Shown: positions 20,274 through 30,270, counted from the stretch's first letter. The stretch: DNA of 64,000 nucleotides from Pseudomonas brassicacearum subsp. brassicacearum (GCF_008801605.1 NZ_VZPJ01000001.1:1116001-1180000); one strand, 5' to 3'. A program made the numbers and translations. The notes: generated by a model not told the origin, from the letters alone.

Positions 20274-20714
20274 ATGTACTACGAACACGTTCTGGTCGCC
20301 GTCGACCTCACTGAAGAATGCGATCCGGTCGTCAAGCGCGCCCTCGCCCTTTGCGAAAGCCGGGACACCAAGCTGTCGCTGGTGCATATCGTCGAACCGA
20401 TGGCCATGGCCTTCGGCGGCGACGTGCCCATGGACCTTTCCCAATTGCAGCAGCAGCAATTCGACCAGGCCAAGGAACGCCTTGACCGACTGATCGTGAA
20501 ATACCCTGCCCTGAAGAAGGAATTCAGCCACCTGACCTACGGCCAGCCGCGCCAGGAGATCCATCACCTGGCCAAGGAACAGGGCTGCGACCTGATTGTG
20601 GTCGGCAGCCATGGTCGCCACGGCCTGGCGCTGTTGCTGGGCTCGACCGCCAACGACGTGCTGCATGGCGCGCCTTGCGATGTGCTGGCGGTACATCTGG
20701 TCAAGCGCACATAA
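20274..20714 (+). CDS. Universal stress protein (UspA family)
   Basis: This 146-residue single-domain Usp protein begins MYYEHVLVAVDLTEECDPVV. The C-terminal nucleotide-binding signature GSHGRHGLALLLGST fits the ATP-binding Usp subgroup (G-x2-G-x8-9-G-S/T). Usp proteins help survival in stationary phase, under oxidative stress or without oxygen; the specific role here is unknown. ATG at 20274 has GGAG nine bases upstream. It is followed by a REP and a strong terminator, so it is monocistronic. Confidence 0.93.
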   Translation: MYYEHVLVAVDLTEECDPVVKRALALCESRDTKLSLVHIVEPMAMAFGGDVPMDLSQLQQQQFDQAKERLDRLIVKYPALKKEFSHLTYGQPRQEIHHLAKEQGCDLIVVGSHGRHGLALLLGSTANDVLHGAPCDVLAVHLVKRT

Positions 20715-20730
20715 CCCCAGACCCTGACCT

Positions 20731-20756
20731 TGTGGGAGCAAGCTTTGCTCCCACAG
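20731..20756. repeat. Single REP palindrome
   Basis: TGTGGGAGCAAGCTTTGCTC followed by CCACAG is a compact perfect-type REP palindrome 16 bases after the universal stress protein gene. Confidence 0.8.
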
Positions 20757-20790
20757 GCTCACCCCTACAGGGGAATAGCGTCTCAAATAG

Positions 20791-20829
20791 AAATCCCGGC
20801 GTTCATTGCTGAATTCCGGGATTTTTTTT
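20791..20829 (+). terminator. Rho-independent terminator of the universal stress protein gene
   Basis: AATCCCGG (20792-20799) pairs with CCGGGATT (20816-20823), followed by eight T residues. It lies between the two convergent genes and reads in the plus direction. Confidence 0.85.
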
Positions 20830-20839
20830 CAACAGCAGA

Positions 20840-22759
20840 TCAAGCGTCCAGTTCAGCCCAGCGCTCGACCAGTGCGTCCAGCTCGACCTGCAACTGCTCC
20901 AGATGCGCGATGACCTTGGCGGTTTCGGCAGCAGGTCGCTGGTAGAAGCCGGCGTCAGCCATCTCGGCTTCCACCGCGGCGATCTGCTGTTCCTTCGCGT
21001 CGATGTCACCCGGCAGCGCCTCCAGCTCACGCTGCAGCTTGTAGCTGAGTTTTTTCTTGGCCGGTGCCGGGGTCGCCGCGGCAGCTACCGGGGCTGGCTC
21101 GGCCTTGACCACGGCCGAATTCAGGTCGGCCTTGCCAGACTTGCTTTCGGTTACTCCCAGCAGACGCGGCGAGCCGCCCTGGCGCAGCCAGTCCTGATAG
21201 CCACCGACGTATTCACGCACCAGGCCTTCGCCTTCGAACACCAGAGTGCTGGTGACCACGTTGTCGAGGAATGCCCGGTCGTGGCTGACCATCAGCACGG
21301 TGCCGTTGAAGGTCAGCAACACCTCTTCCAGCAACTCCAGGGTTTCCACGTCCAGGTCGTTGGTCGGTTCGTCGAGCACCAGCAGGTTCGCCGGCTTGCT
21401 GAACAACTTGGCCAGCAACAGACGGGCGCGCTCGCCACCCGACAGCGCCTTGACCGGCGTACGGGCACGCTGGGGGCTGAACAGGAAATCGCCAAGGTAG
21501 CTCAGCACATGGCGGCTCTGGCCATCGATGTCGATGAAATCGCGGCCTTCGGCGACGTTGTCGATCACGGTCTTTTCCAGGTCCAACTGATGGCGCAACT
21601 GGTCAAAGTAGGCGACGTCGATCTTCGTGCCCTCTTCCACCTTGCCATTGGTCGGCACCAGGCCACCGAGCATCAGCTTGAGCAAGGTGGTCTTGCCGGT
21701 ACCGTTGGCACCCAGCAGGCCGATGCGATCGCCACGCTGCAGCACCATGGAGAAGTCCTTGATCAGGAACGGGCCGCCCGGGTGCGCGAAACTCACATTC
21801 TCAAGGACCATCACCTGCTTGCCGGACTTGTCAGCGGTATCCAGCTGGATGTTGGCCTTGCCGGTGCGCTCGCGACGTTCACTGCGCTCCATGCGCAAGG
21901 CCTTGAGCGCCCGCACACGGCCTTCGTTGCGGGTGCGACGCGCCTTGATACCCTGGCGAATCCAGACTTCTTCCTGGGCCAGTTTCTTATCGAACAACGC
22001 GTTAGCGGTTTCTTCCGCCGCCAGCGCCGCTTCCTTGTGCACCAGGAAGCTGGCGTAGTCGCCGTTCCAGTCGATCAGGCCGCCACGGTCCAGTTCAAGG
22101 ATGCGGGTCGCCAGGTTTTGCAGGAAGGAACGGTCGTGGGTGATGAACAGCACCGCACCCTGGAAGTCCTTCAAGGCTTCTTCAAGCCAGGCGATGGCGC
22201 CGATGTCCAGGTGGTTGGTCGGTTCGTCGAGCAGCAGCAGGTCCGGCTCGGACACGAGGGCCTGGGCCAGCAGGACGCGACGACGCCAGCCGCCGGACAA
22301 CTCGGCCAGGGTCTTGTCGGCCGGCAATTGCAGGCGGCTCAGGGTGCTGTCGACCAGTTGCTGCAGACGCCAGCCGTCTCGGGCTTCAAGGTCGTGCTGC
22401 ACGTGCATCAACTTGTCCAGGTCGGCATCGGTGACGATGTTCTGGCTCAGGTGGTGGTACTCGGCCAACAGCGCGCCGACACCGTCCAGGCCTTCGGCGA
22501 CCACATCGAATACGGTCCGCTCGTCGGCCACCGGCAGTTCCTGGGGCAATTCGCCGATTTTCAGGCCTGGCGCGCGCCAGACCGAGCCGTCATCGGGCTT
22601 TTGATCGCCCTTGACCAGCTTCATCATGCTGGACTTGCCAGTGCCGTTGCGGCCGATGATGCACACCCGCTCACCACGGGCGATCTGCCAGGACACCTTG
22701 TCCAACAACGGCATAGCGCCGAAAGCAAGGGACACATCGCTGAATTTGAGCAGGGTCAT
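20840..22759 (-). CDS. ABC-F family ATPase (Uup-like)
   Basis: This soluble protein of 639 residues has two ABC ATPase domains and no membrane segments, typical of ABC-F factors that act on ribosomes or, for Uup, on structured DNA and ribosomes. Domain 1 has GRNGTGKSS, LSGGWRRRVLLAQ and LLLDEPTNHLD. Domain 2 has GANGTGKTT, LSGGERARLLLAK and LVLDEPTNDLD. An Ala/Pro linker and a C-terminal coiled coil (from about residue 565, LQRELEALPGDIDAKE) resemble the Uup C-terminal domain. MTLLKFSDVSLAFG at 22759 has GGAGAAG upstream and is the family start; 22786 is not. It is divergent from slt. Confidence 0.92.
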   Translation of the reverse strand: MTLLKFSDVSLAFGAMPLLDKVSWQIARGERVCIIGRNGTGKSSMMKLVKGDQKPDDGSVWRAPGLKIGELPQELPVADERTVFDVVAEGLDGVGALLAEYHHLSQNIVTDADLDKLMHVQHDLEARDGWRLQQLVDSTLSRLQLPADKTLAELSGGWRRRVLLAQALVSEPDLLLLDEPTNHLDIGAIAWLEEALKDFQGAVLFITHDRSFLQNLATRILELDRGGLIDWNGDYASFLVHKEAALAAEETANALFDKKLAQEEVWIRQGIKARRTRNEGRVRALKALRMERSERRERTGKANIQLDTADKSGKQVMVLENVSFAHPGGPFLIKDFSMVLQRGDRIGLLGANGTGKTTLLKLMLGGLVPTNGKVEEGTKIDVAYFDQLRHQLDLEKTVIDNVAEGRDFIDIDGQSRHVLSYLGDFLFSPQRARTPVKALSGGERARLLLAKLFSKPANLLVLDEPTNDLDVETLELLEEVLLTFNGTVLMVSHDRAFLDNVVTSTLVFEGEGLVREYVGGYQDWLRQGGSPRLLGVTESKSGKADLNSAVVKAEPAPVAAAATPAPAKKKLSYKLQRELEALPGDIDAKEQQIAAVEAEMADAGFYQRPAAETAKVIAHLEQLQVELDALVERWAELDA

Positions 22760-22973
22760 GAGCTTCTCCAAAAACCGGGCGCGCATTCTACCTGAGATGA
22801 GGCCTCAAGGTTCCGCCAATTTCGCCACCGAAGCACTCTGTATAACAAATGTTGCGAACTTGCACCGACGGCCCTGCAAAGCTTTCGCCGGCTGCTGGCA
22901 AAAGGCTAAGCTACAGACAGTTACCCTGGGTTACCCCTTGGGCTTGTCATGTTTTTTTATGCCCGGACGTCTC

Positions 22974-24902
22974 ATGCGCAGTCGCCTTTTAAGTGTTTTA
23001 TCGTGTCTTTTTGTATGTGCCACTGCCGTTCAATCCGCGCAGGCGGTGGATATCTCCACTCAACGCCAATATTACGACGAGGCCAAGCGCGCCTTGGCCA
23101 AGGGTGATTCCGGCCCTTACTTTCGCTACAGCCAGGCCCTGCGTGATTATCCGCTGGAACCCTATCTGGCCTACGACGAATTGACCGCTCGCCTCAAGAG
23201 CGCCAGCAACGCCGAAATCGAGAAGTTCCTCGCCGAACATGGTGACCTGCCCCAGGCCAACTGGATGAAATTGCGCTGGCTGCGTTGGCTGACCGAACGC
23301 GGCGACTGGGAGACCTTCGTCAAGTATTACGATCCCAAGCTCAATTTCACCGAACTGGACTGCCTTAACGCCCAGTACCAGCTCAGCCATGGCTTGAAGG
23401 CCGAAGGCTATGCCAATACCGAAAAGCTGTGGCTCTCCGGTAAATCCCAGCCCCAGGCGTGCGATGCCTTGTTCGGTCTATGGGCCTCCCAGGGCCAGTT
23501 GACCGAACAGAAACGCTGGGAACGCACAAAACTGGCGGCCCAGGCCCGCAACTACCCGCTGGCCAACAGCCTGGTCAGCGGCCTGACCACCCTCGCCCCC
23601 CGCGGCAAGCTGCTGGTGGACGTGGCGCAAAAGCCCGAGTTGCTCAACCAGCCCTCGCGCTTCATCCCGGCCGATGAACCGATGTCCGATATCGTCAGCC
23701 TCGGCCTGCGTCGCCTGGCCCGCCAGGATCCGGAAAAGGCCATGGCACTGCTGGACGGCTACGCCAGTACCATGCATTTTTCCCGTGATGAAAAAGTTGC
23801 GATTGCCCGGGAAATCGGCCTGACCCTGGCCAAGCGCTTCGACAGCCGGGCCTTGGACGTAATGACGAAATACGACCCGGAACTGCGCGATGACACCGTT
23901 TCGGAATGGCGCTTGCGCCTGCTGCTGCGCCTGGCCCGCTGGGACGACGCCTACCAACTGACCCGTCGCCTGCCCGAGTCGCTGTCGAGCACCAATCGCT
24001 GGCGGTACTGGCAAGCCCGCACGCTGGAACTGGCGCAGCCGCAGAACCCCGAAGCGCTGGCGCTCTACAAGCACCTGGCCCGTGAACGGGATTTCTATGG
24101 TTTCCTGGCTGCCGATCGCTCCCAGTCACCGTACTCGCTAGTCAACAAGCCGCTGGTGATGAGCCAGGCGCTGATCAACAAAGTGCGCAACACCCCTGGC
24201 GTGCGTCGGGCGCTGGAATTTCATGCCCGTGGGGACATCGTCGACGGGCGCCGCGAGTGGTATCACGTCAGCCGTCATTTCAACCGCGACGAAATGGTCG
24301 CCCAGGCCAAACTGGCGTATGACCTGAAGTGGTATTTCCCGGCCATTCGCACCATCAGCCAGGCCAAGTACTGGGACGACCTGGACATCCGCTTCCCGAT
24401 GGCCCACCGCGACACCCTGGTGCGCGAAGCCAAGATCCGCGGCCTGCATCCAAGCTGGGCGTTCGCCATTACCCGCCAGGAAAGCGCCTTCATGGACGAC
24501 GCCCGTTCCGGCGTCGGTGCCGCCGGCCTGATGCAACTGATGCCTGGCACCGCCAAGGAAACCGCGCGCAAGTTCAGCATTCCCCTGGCCTCACCACAGC
24601 AAGTGTTGAACCCGGACAAGAACATCCAGTTGGGCGCGGCGTACCTGAGCCAGGTTCATAGCCAGTTCAACGGCAATCGCGTCCTGGCTTCGGCGGCCTA
24701 CAACGCCGGCCCCGGTCGCGTGCGCCAGTGGCTGCGTGGCGCCGACCACTTGAGCTTCGACGTCTGGGTCGAAAGCATCCCGTTCGACGAAACCCGCCAA
24801 TACGTGCAGAACGTGTTGTCGTACTCGGTGATCTACGGCCAGAAACTCAACTCGCCGCAACCGCTGGTGGATTGGCATGAGCGGTATTTCGATGATCAGT
24901 GA
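22974..24902 (+). CDS. slt: Soluble lytic murein transglycosylase Slt
   Basis: Slt cleaves the MurNAc-GlcNAc bond of peptidoglycan in the periplasm with formation of 1,6-anhydroMurNAc, feeding the same recycling route as NagZ. The product of about 642 residues has a signal peptide (MRSRLLSVLSCLFVCATAVQ, cleavage near SAQA-VDIS), a long superhelical U/L domain, and a C-terminal SLT domain. Catalytic Glu is near residue 503 in TRQESAFMDDARSGVGAAGL, with MQLMPGTA and AAYNAGPGRVRQW following. ATG at 22959 (five residues longer) is the alternative start. Confidence 0.95.
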   Translation: MRSRLLSVLSCLFVCATAVQSAQAVDISTQRQYYDEAKRALAKGDSGPYFRYSQALRDYPLEPYLAYDELTARLKSASNAEIEKFLAEHGDLPQANWMKLRWLRWLTERGDWETFVKYYDPKLNFTELDCLNAQYQLSHGLKAEGYANTEKLWLSGKSQPQACDALFGLWASQGQLTEQKRWERTKLAAQARNYPLANSLVSGLTTLAPRGKLLVDVAQKPELLNQPSRFIPADEPMSDIVSLGLRRLARQDPEKAMALLDGYASTMHFSRDEKVAIAREIGLTLAKRFDSRALDVMTKYDPELRDDTVSEWRLRLLLRLARWDDAYQLTRRLPESLSSTNRWRYWQARTLELAQPQNPEALALYKHLARERDFYGFLAADRSQSPYSLVNKPLVMSQALINKVRNTPGVRRALEFHARGDIVDGRREWYHVSRHFNRDEMVAQAKLAYDLKWYFPAIRTISQAKYWDDLDIRFPMAHRDTLVREAKIRGLHPSWAFAITRQESAFMDDARSGVGAAGLMQLMPGTAKETARKFSIPLASPQQVLNPDKNIQLGAAYLSQVHSQFNGNRVLASAAYNAGPGRVRQWLRGADHLSFDVWVESIPFDETRQYVQNVLSYSVIYGQKLNSPQPLVDWHERYFDDQ

Positions 24903-24930
24903 TTATTAGCGAAAGCTGTTCCTGAGAAGA

Positions 24931-24968
24931 AAAAATGCCCGCATCGAAAGATGCGGGCATTTCTTTTT
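24931..24968 (+). terminator. Rho-independent terminator after slt
   Basis: AAATGCCCGCATC and GATGCGGGCATTT form a 13-bp stem with a GAAA tetraloop, flanked by A and T runs. It could serve both slt and the convergent exporter gene. Confidence 0.9.
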
Positions 24969-24982
24969 GCTCGCTTGCTGGA

Positions 24983-25079
24983 CCTTGTGGGATCGGGCTT
25001 GCTCGCGATGGCGGTGGCACCTTCAACATGGATGCAAGCTGGCTCACCGCTATCGCGAGCAAGCTCGCTCCCACAAGGG
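24983..25079. repeat. REPIN
   Basis: The left REP starts TTGTGGGATCGGGCTTGCTC and the right one ends GCTCGCTCCCACAAGG, in inverted orientation about 97 bases apart end to end. It lies between slt and the convergent ABC exporter gene. Confidence 0.85.
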
Positions 25080-25086
25080 ACCATAC

Positions 25087-26868
25087 TTAGTCGGCTGCCG
25101 CCTCCAGGCCAACATTGAACTGCAACGCCGCCAGCCGCGCGTACAGCGCATTGCTGGCAACCAGCTCCTGGTGAGTCCCCACGGCAACCACCTTGCCTTG
25201 ATCCATCACCGCGATCCGGTCAGCGTTTTTCACCGTGGCCAGGCGGTGGGCGATGACCAGGGTCGTGCGGTTTTTCATCAGGTTGGGCAGGGCTTGCTGG
25301 ATCAGGTGTTCGCTTTGCGCATCGAGGGCGCTGGTGGCTTCGTCCAGCAGCAGGATCGGCGCGTCCACCAGCAACGCCCGGGCGATGGCCAGGCGTTGGC
25401 GTTGACCGCCGGATAACCCGAGACCACCGTCACCCAGGTGGGTCTGGTAGCCGTCGGGCATTTTTTCGATGAAATCGTGGGCGTGGGCAATCTGCGCGGC
25501 CTCACGCACCTGCTCGGACGTTGCGCCAGGGTTGCCGTAGCGGATGTTCTCTTCGACCGTGCCGAAAAACAGTGCCGGATTTTGTGAAACCAGGGCGAAG
25601 TGACGGCGCAGGTCCAACGGATCAAGTTGAGTCAACGGCACGTCGTCGATCAGTATCTGCCCTTGCACCGGATCGTAGAAACGCAGCAGCAGGTCATACA
25701 CCGTTGACTTGCCCGCACCGGAAGGCCCGACCAGGGCCAGGGTCTCACCGGCCTTGATAGTCAGGTCGAGGCCGTCGACCGCATAGCTGTCAGGCCGGGA
25801 GGGATAGGAAAAACGCACGCCTTCGAGGCGCAGGTCGCCCCGGACCCGCTCCGGCAACGTGACAAGACCTGAAGCCGGCGGCTGGATAATGTTCTCCGAA
25901 CGCAGCAACTCGGCAATGCGCTCTGCCGCACCCGCCGCCCGTTGCAGCTCGCCGATCACCTCGCTCAGGGTGCCGAAGGCACTGCCGACGATCAGGCTGT
26001 AGAACACGAATGCCGCCAGCTCACCGCCGGAAATCCGCCCGGCGATCACATCCATGCCGCCGACCCAGAGCATCACCCCCACCGCGCCCAGCACCAGCAC
26101 GATCACCAGGGTGATCAGCCAGGCCCGCTGGGCGATGCGCTTGCGGGCAGTGTCGAAAGCCTGTTCCACCGTCACGGAGAATCGTTGTTCGTCCTGGACC
26201 TGGTGGTTGTAGGCCTGCACGGTCTTGATCTGCCCAAGGGTTTCGGAGACGTAGCTGCCGACGTCGGCAATCCGGTCCTGGCTCTGGCGCGACAAGCTGC
26301 GCACCCGACGACCAAAGACCAGGATCGGTGCCAATACCAGCGGCAGGGCAATCACCACGATGCTGGTCAACTTGGGATTGGTGATGAACAGCAGCACGAT
26401 GCCGCCTACCACCATCAAGGCGTTGCGCAAAAACAACGACAGCGACGAACCGATCACCGATTGCAGCAAGGTCGTATCGGCGGTCAGCCGCGACTGGATT
26501 TCCGAACTGCGGTTGTTTTCGTAGAAACCGGGGTGCAAGTACACCAGATGGTTGAAGACCTGCCGCCGGATATCGGCCACCACCCGCTCGCCGATCCAGG
26601 ACACCAGGTAAAAACGTGAAAACGTACCGATCGCCAACCCCACCACCAGTATCATGAACAGGCCGATGGATTGATTGAGCAGGTGCGGTGAGCGGGTCAT
26701 GAAGCCCTGATCCACCAGCAACCGGATGCCTTGGCCCATGGACAAGGTAATACCGGCGGTGACAATCAGGGCCAGCAAGGCGCCGACGACCTGTTTGCGG
26801 TAAGGGGCGATGAAGCCGCTGGCCAGGCGTATGGCACGGCGATGTCGGGAAGAAAGCATCAAGGGCAT
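25087..26868 (-). CDS. ABC exporter, fused permease-ATPase (MsbA/LmrA type)
   Basis: This half-transporter of 593 residues has six predicted N-terminal membrane helices (for example VVGALLALIVTAGITL and WLITLVIVLVLGAVGVML) and a C-terminal ATPase. The ATPase has Walker A GPSGAGKSTV, Q-loop SQNPALFF, signature LGLSGGQRQRLAIARAL, Walker B ILLLDEATSALD and switch VIAHRL. It would form a homodimer exporting lipids, peptides or drugs; the substrate cannot be told from sequence. It is less like MsbA proper than like the ABCB-type exporters found in many pseudomonads. Starts at 26868 or 26859 are possible, neither with a clear ribosome site. Confidence 0.9.
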   Translation of the reverse strand: MPLMLSSRHRRAIRLASGFIAPYRKQVVGALLALIVTAGITLSMGQGIRLLVDQGFMTRSPHLLNQSIGLFMILVVGLAIGTFSRFYLVSWIGERVVADIRRQVFNHLVYLHPGFYENNRSSEIQSRLTADTTLLQSVIGSSLSLFLRNALMVVGGIVLLFITNPKLTSIVVIALPLVLAPILVFGRRVRSLSRQSQDRIADVGSYVSETLGQIKTVQAYNHQVQDEQRFSVTVEQAFDTARKRIAQRAWLITLVIVLVLGAVGVMLWVGGMDVIAGRISGGELAAFVFYSLIVGSAFGTLSEVIGELQRAAGAAERIAELLRSENIIQPPASGLVTLPERVRGDLRLEGVRFSYPSRPDSYAVDGLDLTIKAGETLALVGPSGAGKSTVYDLLLRFYDPVQGQILIDDVPLTQLDPLDLRRHFALVSQNPALFFGTVEENIRYGNPGATSEQVREAAQIAHAHDFIEKMPDGYQTHLGDGGLGLSGGQRQRLAIARALLVDAPILLLDEATSALDAQSEHLIQQALPNLMKNRTTLVIAHRLATVKNADRIAVMDQGKVVAVGTHQELVASNALYARLAALQFNVGLEAAAD

Positions 26869-27039
26869 CCGATAATGCAGCAGGAAAAAGGCCGGCCAGC
26901 GACGCCAAAGCGTAGCGGAACCAAATTGAATCAGAATGAGTCAGGTTAAATATGACCACAACGACTAGAGGCTAGATGTTATCGGTCTAAAGTCTGGCTG
27001 GAAACGCAACTATGTTTCTGATTGAGTGGAGGTGTCGCC

Positions 27040-27090
27040 ATGAACCTACAAGGAGTGTCATGGCTCGGTCACCTGGCGACATTAAAGTAG
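27040..27090 (+). CDS. Possible 16-codon small ORF with strong ribosome binding site
   Basis: GGAGG lies nine bases before an ATG that opens a 16-codon frame (MNLQGVSWLGHLATLK) ending in TAG at 27088-27090. It sits 27 bases upstream of the small gene at 27118. It could be a leader peptide or translated by chance. No homolog is known to me, so this is a weak call. Confidence 0.3.
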   Translation: MNLQGVSWLGHLATLK

Positions 27091-27117
27091 GCACACAACC
27101 TGATGAGGAGACAGGCC

Positions 27118-27297
27118 ATGTCCTTGCAACACAGCAGCGACGACAAGATTCAAGTAATCCGCACGCAACCGGACCAGTCTCTGGGCTGCTCGTTCATCGA
27201 TGCCCAAGGGCGCGAAGTACCGATCACCGAAGACATGATCCAGAAAGCCTGCAGCGAGCTGGAAAAACGACTGGTCAAGCCTGCCGAACAAAAGTGA
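27118..27297 (+). CDS. Small conserved protein, function unknown
   Basis: This 59-residue soluble protein contains IQVIRTQPDQSLGCSFIDAQ, then EVPITEDMIQKACSELEKRL. A beta-rich first half is followed by an amphipathic helix. A GAGGAG ribosome site lies eight bases before ATG at 27118, and a good terminator follows at 27318, which supports a real single-gene transcript. I recognise no domain, and neighbouring genes (an exporter and pdxB, both on the other strand) give no clue. Confidence 0.7.
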   Translation: MSLQHSSDDKIQVIRTQPDQSLGCSFIDAQGREVPITEDMIQKACSELEKRLVKPAEQK

Positions 27298-27317
27298 TAC
27301 AGCCCGTCTTCAATTGG

Positions 27318-27343
27318 ACCCGACCTTGATGTCGGGTTTTTTA
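27318..27343 (+). terminator. Rho-independent terminator of the 59-residue gene
   Basis: ACCCGAC (27318-27324) pairs with GTCGGGT (27331-27337) around a CTTGAT loop and is followed by a T run. Confidence 0.88.
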
Positions 27344-27359
27344 TGCCTGCGAGAAACGT

Positions 27360-27445
27360 TGTGGGAGCAAGGCTTGCCCGCGATGCAGGCACCTCGGTCC
27401 CCTGACCGCGTCATCGTTCATCGCGAGCAAGCTTTGCTCCCACAA
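27360..27445. repeat. REPIN overlapping the 3' end of pdxB
   Basis: The element runs from GTGGGAGCAAGGCTTGCCCG to a mirrored GCAAGCTTTGCTCCCAC. Its right arm contains the pdxB stop codon and last codons. It is nearly identical (about four differences in 83 bases) to the REPIN at 30604-30690. Confidence 0.9.
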
Positions 27446-28572
27446 CCCAGCGCTGTCACGATCTGTTGCAAGGCCGCCGACTGCCCCTCGATACCAACCT
27501 TCAGGCTGTCGATTTCCCGCCGTGGCGGGTAGTGCTTGCGCAAGGCGTCGAACGCGCTGCGTTGTTCGCCGACTGTGCCCACCAGGCTGCGGCGAAAGTT
27601 CGCGTCGTCACCACGGGGGTCGTACACGCTCCGGCACAGCGCCGCCAAGGCCCAGGCCGGGTCGGTTGCGGCATCCAGGGTGATGCCACCCAGCCAAGGC
27701 CGAGGCAACAGGTCGCTGAGGCTGACTTCAACCGGCCGCTCCATGAAAGCGCACAAGGCCTGGTAGATCTGGGCGGTGCCACGCTGGCGGCCATCGAGAC
27801 TGTAACCGGCAATGTGCGGGGTGGCGATCACGCACAAATCGGCCAGGTCCACATCCACGGTGGGCTCCTGCTCCCAGACATCCAGCACCGCTTGCAGGTC
27901 TTCGCGTTCCAGCAACACTTCACGTAGCGCGGCATTGTCGATCACCGGGCCGCGGGCCGCGTTGATCAGCCAGGTCCCGGGCTTGAGCTGGTTCAGACGC
28001 GCTTCGTCGAACAGGTGCCAGGTCGGTTGCTCGCCGTCGCGGGTCAACGGTGTATGCAGGCTGATCACATCGCACTGCTCGATGATCTGCTCCAGGCTCA
28101 CATAGTCGCCCCCTTCGGCGGCCTGACGCGGCGGATCGCAGACCTTCACGGTCCAGCCCAGCCCCTTGAGCACCTCGATCAACCGCCCGCCCACCTGGCC
28201 TGCGCCGATCACACCGAAGGTTCGTTGCTCAAGTTGCGCGCCTTCGATTTCTGCCAGGGTCATCAGGCTGCCCAGCACATAGTCCACCACGCCACGGGCA
28301 TTGCAGCCCGGCGCGCTGGCCCAGCGGATACCAGCCTCGGCAAGATAGTCCAGGTCCAGGTGATCGGTGCCGATGGTGCAGGTGCCGACGAAGCGCACCT
28401 TGCTGCCTTCCAGCAGCGCCCGATTGACCTGGCTGACCGAACGCACCAGCAGCACATCGGCTTGCTCGACCATCGTCCGGTCGATCCCCCGGCCCGGCAC
28501 CCGGCGGATTTCGCCGAATCCTTGGAAAAATGCATCAAGCAGGGGGATGTTTTCGTCGGCGACGATCAGCAT
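27418..28572 (-). CDS. pdxB: Erythronate-4-phosphate dehydrogenase
   Basis: PdxB oxidises 4-phosphoerythronate in the DXP-dependent route to pyridoxal phosphate. The protein has 384 residues in the D-2-hydroxyacid dehydrogenase family. The nucleotide loop is [17 protein letters not shown] near residue 120, active-site Arg is in [11 protein letters not shown], Glu is in DVWEQEP and His is in ATPHIAGYS; a PdxB-specific C-terminal dimerisation domain follows. The last residues, CGSKACSR, and the TGA stop are encoded by the right arm of a REPIN, so the native C-terminus has been replaced or slightly extended. Transcription probably begins just upstream of 28572. Confidence 0.95.
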   Translation of the reverse strand: MLIVADENIPLLDAFFQGFGEIRRVPGRGIDRTMVEQADVLLVRSVSQVNRALLEGSKVRFVGTCTIGTDHLDLDYLAEAGIRWASAPGCNARGVVDYVLGSLMTLAEIEGAQLEQRTFGVIGAGQVGGRLIEVLKGLGWTVKVCDPPRQAAEGGDYVSLEQIIEQCDVISLHTPLTRDGEQPTWHLFDEARLNQLKPGTWLINAARGPVIDNAALREVLLEREDLQAVLDVWEQEPTVDVDLADLCVIATPHIAGYSLDGRQRGTAQIYQALCAFMERPVEVSLSDLLPRPWLGGITLDAATDPAWALAALCRSVYDPRGDDANFRRSLVGTVGEQRSAFDALRKHYPPRREIDSLKVGIEGQSAALQQIVTALGCGSKACSR

Positions 28573-28662
28573 GGCAAAGCTCCTTTGGCGGGAGGGGCAG
28601 TGTAGGCGTTCCGTTGGGCCTGTGCATTACCCGGAGCGAATGATGTTGTGGCGAGGGAATGT

Positions 28663-28750
28663 ATGTGGGAGCAAAGCTTGCTCGCGATGCCGGCGCCTCG
28701 GTTCCTCGGCAGACCGCATCATCTTCATCGCGGGCAAGCCTTGCTCCCAA
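28663..28750. repeat. REPIN between pdxB and the MATE pump gene
   Basis: The left arm ATGTGGGAGCAAAGCTTGCTC faces a right arm GGGCAAGCCTTGCTCCCAA. The interior shares CTCGG...GACCGC.TCATC with the REPINs at 27360 and 30604, so the three are related copies. It sits in a divergent intergenic region rather than behind a gene. Confidence 0.85.
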
Positions 28751-28866
28751 AGGTGCTCGAAAACTGAAAAAACGATTACAAATCCACAACACAGGATTTT
28801 TCCTGACCACTGTGTCAAAGCGTAGAATTCGCCGCCTTGCGCTTAATCTTTTCGGACGCTTTCCCT

Positions 28867-30270
28867 GTGAACCCTGCAATCGATACCCCCACCACCCTCT
28901 CCCGCCCGGCCCGGGTTCGTCTTGAACTCAGGACCTTGCTGGCCCTGGCCTTGCCGATCATGGTGGCGCAACTGGCAACCACCGCCATGGGGTTTGTCGA
29001 TGCGGTGATGGCCGGTCGGGTTGGCCCGCGGGACCTGGCCGCCGTGGCTTTGGGCAACTCGATCTGGGTGCCGGTGTTCCTGTTGATGACCGGCACATTG
29101 CTGGCGACCACCCCGAAAGTTGCCCAGCGCTTCGGCGCCGGTACGTTCGACGAGATCGGGCCGCTGGTGCGCCAGGCGCTGTGGCTGGCATTGGTGGTGG
29201 GGTTGATCGCCACACTGGCGCTGTTCAGCGCCGAACCGATCCTGCACATCATGAATGTCGACCCCGAACTGATTGGCCCATGCATGGAATACCTGCGGGG
29301 CATCGGCACGGGCCTGCCGGCCGTGGCGCTGTATCACGTACTGCGCTGCTTCAGCGACGGCCTGGGACGCACGCGGCCAGCGATGGTGCTGGGGCTGTGT
29401 GGGCTGGCGCTGAACATTCCGCTCAATTACATCTTCATCTATGGGCACCTCGGCGTGCCCGCCATGGGCGGCGTCGGTTGCGGCTGGGCCACGGCCATCG
29501 TGATGTGGGTCATGGCCCTGGGCATGGCCGGGTGGGCCCGCTGGGCACCGGCCTATCAGTCGAGCCGGCTGTTCAGCCGTTTCGACTGGCCGCAATGGGC
29601 GGTCATCAAGCGCCTGCTGGGCATCGGCTTGCCGATTGGCATTGCGGTGTTCGCCGAATCGAGCATTTTCGCGGTGATCGCGCTGCTGATCGGCAGCCTC
29701 GGTGCCACGGTGGTGGCCGGGCACCAGATCGCGCTGAACTTCAGCTCCCTGGTGTTCATGATCCCCTACTCCCTGGGCATGGCCGTCACGGTGCGGGTCG
29801 GCCAGGCCCTGGGTCGTCGTCAGCCTCGCGAAGCGCGCTTCGCCGCTGGTGTGGGCATGGGCACGGCCCTGGCGTACGCCTGCCTGTCGGCGAGCCTGAT
29901 GTTCGCGCTGCGCGGGCCTATCGCGGCGATCTATACCGCCGATCCGGTGGTGATCGACGTGGCTTCGATGCTGATCGTCTACGCGGCGCTGTTTCAGTTT
30001 TCCGATGCGATCCAGGTCACGGCGGCAGGCGCGTTGCGCGGCTTCCAGGACACCCGGGTAACGATGATCCTGACCCTGTTCGCCTATTGGGGCATCGGCC
30101 TGCCGGTGGGTTACGCCCTGGGCCTGACCGACTGGCTCGGTGCCGCCAGCGGCCCGAGCGGATTGTGGCAAGGCCTGATCGTGGGCTTGAGCTGCGCGGC
30201 GCTGATGCTGTCGATCCGCCTGGCACGCAGCGCGCGCAAGCAGATCCGCATCAGCCGCTCGACGGATTAA
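28867..30270 (+). CDS. MATE-family multidrug efflux transporter (NorM type)
   Basis: MATE transporters export cationic drugs and dyes in exchange for Na+ or H+. This 467-residue inner-membrane protein has about twelve helices in two homologous bundles. It shows [20 protein letters not shown] near the N-terminus, a typical first MATE helix, and the second-half counterpart [20 protein letters not shown]. Start is GTG at 28867 ([14 protein letters not shown]); an upstream TTG at 28837 is unlikely. The stop overlaps the convergent tusA stop by four bases. It resembles PmpM/NorM of P. aeruginosa, but the substrate is not known. Confidence 0.93.
   Translation: MNPAIDTPTTLSRPARVRLELRTLLALALPIMVAQLATTAMGFVDAVMAGRVGPRDLAAVALGNSIWVPVFLLMTGTLLATTPKVAQRFGAGTFDEIGPLVRQALWLALVVGLIATLALFSAEPILHIMNVDPELIGPCMEYLRGIGTGLPAVALYHVLRCFSDGLGRTRPAMVLGLCGLALNIPLNYIFIYGHLGVPAMGGVGCGWATAIVMWVMALGMAGWARWAPAYQSSRLFSRFDWPQWAVIKRLLGIGLPIGIAVFAESSIFAVIALLIGSLGATVVAGHQIALNFSSLVFMIPYSLGMAVTVRVGQALGRRQPREARFAAGVGMGTALAYACLSASLMFALRGPIAAIYTADPVVIDVASMLIVYAALFQFSDAIQVTAAGALRGFQDTRVTMILTLFAYWGIGLPVGYALGLTDWLGAASGPSGLWQGLIVGLSCAALMLSIRLARSARKQIRISRSTD

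Noticed and set aside
20903..22795. 630-codon open frame opposite the ABC-F gene
   Set aside because: It is a shadow of the ABC-F coding strand; the composition is Gln/His/Val-rich and shows no family features.
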